Source of the DNA: Prevotellaceae bacterium UBA1743
Lineage (GTDB): Bacteria > Bacteroidota > Bacteroidia > Bacteroidales > Bacteroidaceae
Direction of reading: 5' to 3'
Assembly: GCA_002314945.1 (NCBI GenBank)
Contig: DCHV01000088.1
Location: 1-12,801, forward strand
DNA length: 12,801 nt
In this document: one piece after another, positions 8,407-12,801 of the stretch
Numbering within the stretch: the stretch's first letter is position 1
Layout of the letters: each line of letters starts with the position of its first letter
Notes under the pieces: generated by a model
What the model saw: only the letters and a program-made list of their open reading frames with translations
The model's database searches: none
What the model was told of the DNA's origin: nothing
Position numbers and translations under genes: made by a program

Positions 8407-8653
8407 CGTGACAAGCGTGACGCGTGACAAGCGTGACAGACCATGTTTACACTTTTACAATCCATGTCCACGGCCACGACCCCAGCATAAATACCTTATA
8501 TATATATGTTATATATAAGAAGATTTATTTGTATATTTTTTCTTAAATAAAAACCCCCTCTATAGTCCCCCCCAAACACGGAGGATCCATGTCCGTGGAT
8601 TTCATTTTTGCAAAAACCCTCTGTCACGCTTGTCACGTGTCACACTTGTCACG
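8407..8653. repeat. 247-bp module bounded by 33-bp inverted repeats of CGTGACA units
   Basis: The left arm (8407-8439) reads CGTGACAAG-CGTGACG-CGTGACAAG-CGTGACAG. The right arm (8621-8653) is its reverse complement with two mismatches. The 181-bp spacer holds an AT palindrome at its middle (8495-8519) and two copies of a near-palindromic 14-mer, ATCCATGTCCacGG at 8460-8473 and ATCCATGTCCgtGG at 8585-8598. It also has a 6-bp stem (CACGGA 8577-8582 with TCCGTG 8592-8597) and a C7 run (8567-8573). The symmetry suggests a MITE-like or REP-like element, or a structured regulatory region. No transposase is present, and no target-site duplication could be identified by eye. Confidence 0.8.
8495..8519. 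repeat. AT-rich perfect palindrome (10-bp stem, 5-nt loop)
   Basis: CTTATATATA (8495-8504) and TATATATAAG (8510-8519) are exact reverse complements around the loop TATGT. It sits close to the centre of the inverted-repeat module. With weak A/T pairs and no following T run that suits a terminator, it is more likely a structural element than an intrinsic terminator. Confidence 0.7.
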
Positions 8654-8931
8654 CCCCGAGAAAAAAATCTACTGATTTTCAAGGGGTATTTCTCTTTCCG
8701 TTACGGTCGTGTCGAAATCAATGGTAATTCCACTGTTTTCAGTCGAATCATTTTCCATCTCCCTGATTATTCAAAATGCTGTGTCCAGGCACCATAATAT
8801 TTAGGTGTATTTATCTACAATAAAGTAAACTTTCTTTATTCTGATTCTATTTTCTCATCATTGTCATAAATCACAAATAAAAAACTTATCTCATATCGTG
8901 CCAAGTTGTTTTTTTATTGTTACATAATAAC

Positions 8932-8939
8932 TATCTTTG
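8932..8939 (+). promoter_or_regulatory. Predicted -7 element (TATCTTTG) for the GH43-GH127/146 operon
   Basis: TATCTTTG fits TAnnTTTG and lies 32 bp before the GH43 start, so transcription would begin near 8945. The upstream -33 position has only a poor match (TTGT at 8907-8910, a somewhat long spacing), so expression may depend on an activator. Confidence 0.6.
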
Positions 8940-8971
8940 CAAAACTTTAAACAAGAAATCTACTCTCTGAT

Positions 8972-10267
8972 ATGAAAATCAATCTGAAATTCTCTTGCAT
9001 GGGAATGCTCATGGCGATGTACACCACCGCCTCGATTGCCCAAAACCCTATCTCGCCAATGGGCGTGTATATTGCCGACCCCTCGGGTCGCGTGATGAAC
9101 GATGGAAAATTGTATGTGTATGGTTCGCTGGACACTGTTCCAGATGCATATTGCTCGAATCGCTACCATGTCCTTTCGAGCAAGGATGCCTGTCAATGGA
9201 CTCTGCACCGCAACGCGTTCGAATGGGAGGAGACAATGTATGCTCCGGATGCTTTCCAGAAAGGAAAGACGTGCTACTTGTATTACGACACACCAGATGG
9301 CAAGGAGTATGTGGTGACGGGGAAATCACCTACAGGCCCCTTTGACGATGCCACACTGATTGCCTGTGACCATCAGATAGACCCTTGCATCCTGATGGAT
9401 GATGATGGGCAGGCGTACTATTTCTGGGGACAATTCTCCTCGCTGGGAGCAAAGATGACACCCGACCTGAAGAATATCGACCCTGCCACCGTACACAAGG
9501 GGGTGGTGACAGAAGAGAATCACTGGTTTCACGAGGGAAGCTGGGTAACCAAGCGCGGGAAATACTACTACTATGTATTTGCTGATATTAGTCGCGATAA
9601 ACGCCCTACCTGCTTAGGATATGCCATGGCCACAAGTCCATTCGGTCCCTACGAATACAAGGGGGTAATCATCGACAACAACGGCTGTGACCCTGCCGTA
9701 TGGAACAACCACGGCTCGATCGTGCAACATGGAGATAAGTGGTATGTGCTATACCATCGTTCGACACACAACTCAGTAAGCATGAGAAAAGCGTGCATCG
9801 AACGCATCTTCTTCAACGAGGACGGCACCATCGATGAGGTGGAAATGACGACACAGGGAGCTGGAGCTCCGCTGGATGCCATGGAGAAAATAGATGCAGC
9901 TCGTTGCTGCTGGAGAAGTGGCAACTGCCGTATTCAAGGTATGGAGGGGCGCAAGGATAGGGAGGAATTGGCTTGCATACGACATAGCGACACAGCTGCT
10001 TGGAAATACTTGGAATTCGGGCAGGGTGCCAACAAAGTGACACTTTGCTTCAAGTCAACTATGAAGGGCTACGTGAAGGTGCACATCGACAGTCAGCATG
10101 GCCCCGTGGTAGGCACCATCGACATCCCCAAGGAAGATAAATGGACAGAGGCAAGTGCTTCTATCAAGACGACACAGGGGGTACATGCCGTATGGCTGGA
10201 GTTTTGCTGTCCAGAAGCGGGAGAATCTGATTTTATGGAACTGGATTACCTGTCGTTCCAAAAATAG
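8972..10267 (+). CDS. GH43 five-bladed beta-propeller glycosidase with likely C-terminal CBM6
   Basis: Exported glycosidase of family GH43, 431 aa. An N-terminal signal peptide of about 23 residues ends near SIAQ. The propeller (about 27-300) shows the three catalytic carboxylates: base Asp36 (IADPSGR), pKa-modulating Asp137 (QIDPCILMDDDG) and acid Glu188 (FHEGSWV), plus His247 (NNHGSIV) near the usual metal site. Residues about 305-431 look like a CBM6-type beta-sandwich, ending FMELDYLSFQK. GH43 enzymes act on alpha-L-arabinofuranose, beta-xylose or beta-galactose; next to the GH127/146 gene, an arabinofuranosidase or galactosidase role is plausible, but the subfamily was not determined. 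It is the first gene of a two-gene operon, 40 bp upstream of the next start. Confidence 0.92.
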   Translation: MKINLKFSCMGMLMAMYTTASIAQNPISPMGVYIADPSGRVMNDGKLYVYGSLDTVPDAYCSNRYHVLSSKDACQWTLHRNAFEWEETMYAPDAFQKGKTCYLYYDTPDGKEYVVTGKSPTGPFDDATLIACDHQIDPCILMDDDGQAYYFWGQFSSLGAKMTPDLKNIDPATVHKGVVTEENHWFHEGSWVTKRGKYYYYVFADISRDKRPTCLGYAMATSPFGPYEYKGVIIDNNGCDPAVWNNHGSIVQHGDKWYVLYHRSTHNSVSMRKACIERIFFNEDGTIDEVEMTTQGAGAPLDAMEKIDAARCCWRSGNCRIQGMEGRKDREELACIRHSDTAAWKYLEFGQGANKVTLCFKSTMKGYVKVHIDSQHGPVVGTIDIPKEDKWTEASASIKTTQGVHAVWLEFCCPEAGESDFMELDYLSFQK

Positions 10268-10307
10268 ACAGAAACTCCCCTATATATTCACATAAAACAG
10301 ACAGACT

Positions 10308-12683
10308 ATGAAGAAACTATATTCCACGGTACTGGTATCGCTACTGCTCACAATGGGCAGCCTGCATGTCTGTGCAGACGAATGGGAACCTTTTGCTCAG
10401 CGACTGAAAACCAATCAGGAATGGCAGGCATTCCGTCTTAATCAGGTGAGGCTGACACCCGGTTCGCTCTTCCATCAAGCCATGGTACACCATAGCGAAT
10501 ATGTACTATCCCTCGATGCAGACCGCCTGCTCTATCCTGTCTTCAAGAGCGTAGGGTTGACTCCTCGCGGTGAACATTACGGTGGATGGGAGCCTGGCGT
10601 GACATACGGCCACTATCTATCCAGTCTCTCCCTATACTATGCGGCCACAGGCGACAAAGTATATCTCGACCGCCTCTGCTATATGCTGGGCGAGATGAGA
10701 AGAGCACAGAAGGAGAGCGGACAGGAAAATCTATGTCCCTGGCTGACAGATGCCCTAAAAGAAATGAATCGCGGAGTGATGCTACTGGGTCGCAAGAACT
10801 CGGACGAAGCCTGCCAACCATGGGATTTCAATGGGGCGGGAAATGCATGGTACGGAGTACACAAGATATTGGCCGGATTGCGTGACGCCATCCTCTACGC
10901 CAAACAAGACTTGGCGCTGGAGATAGCGACTCCGCTGCTGGACACCATATCTTACTATATGAATGACAGCAACCACGACGTGGAACAGGCGATGCTTTCG
11001 GTGGAACAGGGGGGTATCTGCGAAACAATGGCCGATTTCTATGCCCTCACAGGAAAACAGGCCTATATGGAGGCTGCACTCCGCTTTACACACAAGAATG
11101 TGATATACCCCACCGCAGAGGGAGAGGATGTGCTATATGCAAGACATGCCAACGACCAGATACCCAAGTTCGTAGGGGCGGCAAGAGAGTATGAACTGAC
11201 GGGAAGGGACGTTTTCTGCAGAGCGGCACAGAATTTCTGGGACATCGTAACAAAACACCATACGATGGCCAACGGCGGTAACGGATGTTTTGAACGTTTC
11301 GGCCTACCCGATCAAGAGAGTAAGCGCCTGGATTCCACACCTGCCGAGACATGCAATACGTACAACATGCTGAAACTCACTCACCACCTATTCATGCTAT
11401 CTGGCAAAGCATGCTACATGGATTACTGCGAATGGGCTCTGTACAACCATATCCTTGCTTCGCTGGATCCCTGTCACCTGGGTGCTGTAACCTACTATAC
11501 AGCCTTGCTACCTGGAGCGACGAGGGAATACAGCACGCCTCATGACAGTTTCTGGTGTTGTGTGGGCACAGGACTCGAGAACCATGCCTTATATGGACGA
11601 GACATCTTTTTCCACAACGGAAAGGATGTAGCTTTGTCGCTCTTCATCCCGGCCACACTAAACTGGGACGAGAAGGGCTTACAGATGGAGGTGGAGACGA
11701 ATCTCCCTCTGAGCGACACGGTTCGCCTACACATACGAAAGAAAGGAACCTTCGACGGACGCATCAGGATAAGACGTCCACACTGGGCAAAAGATGCTCG
11801 TATGAAAGGGGCAAAGAAAGAAGGGGACTGGCTCATAACGCCCAAGGTACACGAGGGGCAAACCCTCACTCTCATCCTGCCGAGAAAACTGCACATCCGA
11901 TGGAGTAACGATGATTCGCACTATGGTTCTCTCTGCTATGGTCCTCTGCTACTGGCAGGTGACCTGGGTACTGAAGGTTTGGTGAACGGACAAGGGGATT
12001 CACGCGGTACACCACCCATGGAAAATTTACCTATATTGGCAGGCGCACTGAATAATCTGGAAGAATGGATCGAAGCAGATAAGAGTACGGAGAAATTGCG
12101 CTTCAGAGTAAAGGAGGATTGTATCCATTTCCCCTTCCAAAATGGAAAGATGGGTCAGCTGATGCCTTATTATGACGCTCACCACCTACGCTATACAAGC
12201 TACTGGAAACTATACCAACCCAACGAATACGAGGAATGTTGTCGTGCTCTGACGGATCGCGTAATCGTGGGATACGGCACAAGTGAGGAGGATCACAATC
12301 TGACAGGAGAGAAACATCATTTAGCCGTACACGAATATTTCTGGGCACATGACAAACTGATGAGATGGGCCGAAGAAGGCGGAGAATTCAGTTATCGGAT
12401 GGCGATAGATGGAAAATGCACACGCCCCACCACTCTCATCTGCACTTTTTGGGGTGACGAGAAAGACGGACATCGGACGGAAATACTAATCGATGGAAAG
12501 CATCTGGCCGAGATAGATCTGTACCATCATACCCTGTACTCCTACATCGACTGTATGTACACAATACCTCTGGAGTGGACAAAGGGAAAAGACTCCATCA
12601 TAGTGACCCTGAGAGCTCCACAAGGATGCACGGCAGGAGGGCTCTATCAGATGAGAGTGACTACCGACACCCAATACAAGTAA
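10308..12683 (+). CDS. GH127/GH146 zinc-dependent cysteine beta-L-arabinofuranosidase
   Basis: Exported beta-L-arabinofuranosidase, 791 aa (former DUF1680 family). Signal peptide about 1-23 (MKKLYSTVLVSLLLTMGSLH). The catalytic (alpha/alpha)6 barrel spans about 40-435 and is followed by beta-sandwich domains, with the extra C-terminal region (about 570-790) typical of the long Bacteroides GH146-like enzymes and absent from the shorter HypBA1 type. The active site is complete: Glu347 and Cys349 (PAETCNTYNMLK) with Cys417 and Cys418 (FWCCVGTGLENH) form the Zn-Cys3-Glu site, with Cys417 the expected nucleophile. Glu329 (GCFERFG) is the likely acid/base. Such enzymes cleave beta-1,2-Araf of extensin-type glycans or terminal beta-Araf of pectin. 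The length and ETCNTYN motif favour GH146 over GH127, but this is not proved. It is the last gene of the operon, followed by a hairpin. Confidence 0.93.
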   Translation: MKKLYSTVLVSLLLTMGSLHVCADEWEPFAQRLKTNQEWQAFRLNQVRLTPGSLFHQAMVHHSEYVLSLDADRLLYPVFKSVGLTPRGEHYGGWEPGVTYGHYLSSLSLYYAATGDKVYLDRLCYMLGEMRRAQKESGQENLCPWLTDALKEMNRGVMLLGRKNSDEACQPWDFNGAGNAWYGVHKILAGLRDAILYAKQDLALEIATPLLDTISYYMNDSNHDVEQAMLSVEQGGICETMADFYALTGKQAYMEAALRFTHKNVIYPTAEGEDVLYARHANDQIPKFVGAAREYELTGRDVFCRAAQNFWDIVTKHHTMANGGNGCFERFGLPDQESKRLDSTPAETCNTYNMLKLTHHLFMLSGKACYMDYCEWALYNHILASLDPCHLGAVTYYTALLPGATREYSTPHDSFWCCVGTGLENHALYGRDIFFHNGKDVALSLFIPATLNWDEKGLQMEVETNLPLSDTVRLHIRKKGTFDGRIRIRRPHWAKDARMKGAKKEGDWLITPKVHEGQTLTLILPRKLHIRWSNDDSHYGSLCYGPLLLAGDLGTEGLVNGQGDSRGTPPMENLPILAGALNNLEEWIEADKSTEKLRFRVKEDCIHFPFQNGKMGQLMPYYDAHHLRYTSYWKLYQPNEYEECCRALTDRVIVGYGTSEEDHNLTGEKHHLAVHEYFWAHDKLMRWAEEGGEFSYRMAIDGKCTRPTTLICTFWGDEKDGHRTEILIDGKHLAEIDLYHHTLYSYIDCMYTIPLEWTKGKDSIIVTLRAPQGCTAGGLYQMRVTTDTQYK

Positions 12684-12701
12684 AGAAGAGGGAGTACAAA
12701 A

Positions 12702-12733
12702 AAAATGAGGAGAAATCATTTTCTCCTCATTTT
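12702..12733. terminator. Bidirectional hairpin terminator between the GH127/146 gene and tRNA-Leu
   Basis: A perfect 14-bp stem (12702-12715 with 12720-12733) closes the loop TCAT. On the - strand it is followed by eight U (A8 at 12698-12705), a classical intrinsic terminator for the tRNA. On the + strand the right arm ends in TTTT, giving a weaker terminator for the enzyme operon, 18 bp after its stop. Confidence 0.85.
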
Positions 12734-12736
12734 CAG

Positions 12737-12801
12737 TACCCAGAGCCGGGGTCGAACCGGCACGGGTTGCCCCACTGGTGTTTGAGACCAGCGCGTCTAC
12801 C
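12737..12801 (-). tRNA. tRNA-Leu (anticodon CAA), 5' part beyond the window
   Basis: Read on the - strand: the end of the D-arm (GGTAGACGCG), the anticodon stem CTGGT/ACCAG around loop CTCAAAC (anticodon CAA, decoding UUG), a long class II variable arm, and the T-arm GCCGG-TTCGACC-CCGGC. It closes with acceptor strand TCTGGGT and discriminator A at 12737. CCA is not encoded. About 20 nt of the 5' end lie outside the window. The 3' end points toward the enzyme cluster. Confidence 0.93.

Larger units (their letters stand above)
8154..8971. other. 818-bp AT-rich intergenic region between divergent GH51 and GH43
   Basis: I see no convincing gene here. The small open frames at about 8231-8518 and 8286-8477 are translations of low-complexity and repeated DNA. 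The left end holds the GH51 promoter, the middle (8307-8406) a 22-bp periodic array, 8407-8653 an inverted-repeat module, and the right end the GH43 promoter. Between 8654 and 8900 there is plain AT-rich DNA, apart from a small inverted repeat (AATAAAG at 8819-8825, CTTTATT at 8834-8840) that could be a weak hairpin or an operator. Confidence 0.8.

Noticed and set aside
8231..8518. Open frame of 95 codons in the intergenic region (and a 63-codon one on the other strand at 8286-8477)
   Set aside because: The translations are low-complexity products of the T9 array and the CGTGACA repeats, run across the AT palindrome, and resemble no protein family.
8440..8620. Invertible promoter between the 33-bp inverted repeats
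   Set aside because: No TAnnTTTG element was found on either strand of the spacer (the closest, CATTTTTG at 8603-8610, has a mismatch), and both flanking genes have their own promoters outside the repeats. Kept only as one option in the finding.
8307..8653. CRISPR-like array
   Set aside because: The 22-bp units are contiguous with no unique spacers, the CGTGACA units are tandem and inverted, and there are no cas genes.
12737..12801. Second copy of the tRNA 3' end within the window as an att repeat
   Set aside because: Scanning by eye for the T-arm and acceptor sequence found no other copy, including near the recombinase.

Overview
The window looks like chromosomal DNA of a member of the Bacteroidota, most likely order Bacteroidales and perhaps Prevotella-like. 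The evidence is the enzyme families present, the promoter elements of TAnnTTTG type, the A-rich leaders without clear Shine-Dalgarno sequences, and the Bacteroidales style of the tyrosine recombinase. The genus is an inference. Nearly all the window is a cluster of exported carbohydrate-active enzymes. No SusC/SusD-like pair, sugar transporter or regulator is visible.

Layout, left to right. (1) 81-986: a tyrosine recombinase whose coding-like reading continues upstream without a usual start codon, and which carries Gly where the first catalytic Arg is expected. (2) 1088-6622: a tight + strand operon of a GH97 alpha-galactosidase-type enzyme, a GH20 beta-N-acetylhexosaminidase and a DUF5060/DUF4038 apiosidase-like lipoprotein, with gaps of 32 and 1 bp. 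(3) 6609-8153: a GH51 alpha-L-arabinofuranosidase on the - strand, whose 3' end overlaps the preceding operon tail to tail by 14 bp. (4) 8154-8971: an 818-bp AT-rich intergenic region with outward promoters at both ends. Inside it are a 22-bp-periodic A/T-tract array and a 247-bp module bounded by 33-bp near-perfect inverted repeats built from CGTGACA units. (5) 8972-12683: a second + strand operon of a GH43 enzyme with a likely CBM6 domain and a zinc/cysteine-type GH127/GH146 beta-L-arabinofuranosidase. (6) 12702-12733: a strong hairpin shared by that operon and, on the - strand, a tRNA-Leu(CAA) that runs off the right edge.

How the genes may work together: the enzymes predicted to be active on alpha-galactose, alpha-L-arabinofuranose and beta-L-arabinofuranose are the ones needed to strip the sugars of plant extensin-type hydroxyproline-rich glycoproteins (Ser-linked alpha-Gal, and Hyp-linked beta-Araf chains capped by alpha-Araf). 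The GH20 and DUF4038 enzymes would need other substrates, such as N-glycans or pectin side chains, or a so far unrecognised linkage. This is an inference from family assignments. An arabinan/pectin (including RG-II) target is the main alternative. The pairing of a recombinase with a tRNA whose 3' end faces the cluster suggests, but does not prove, a genomic island.
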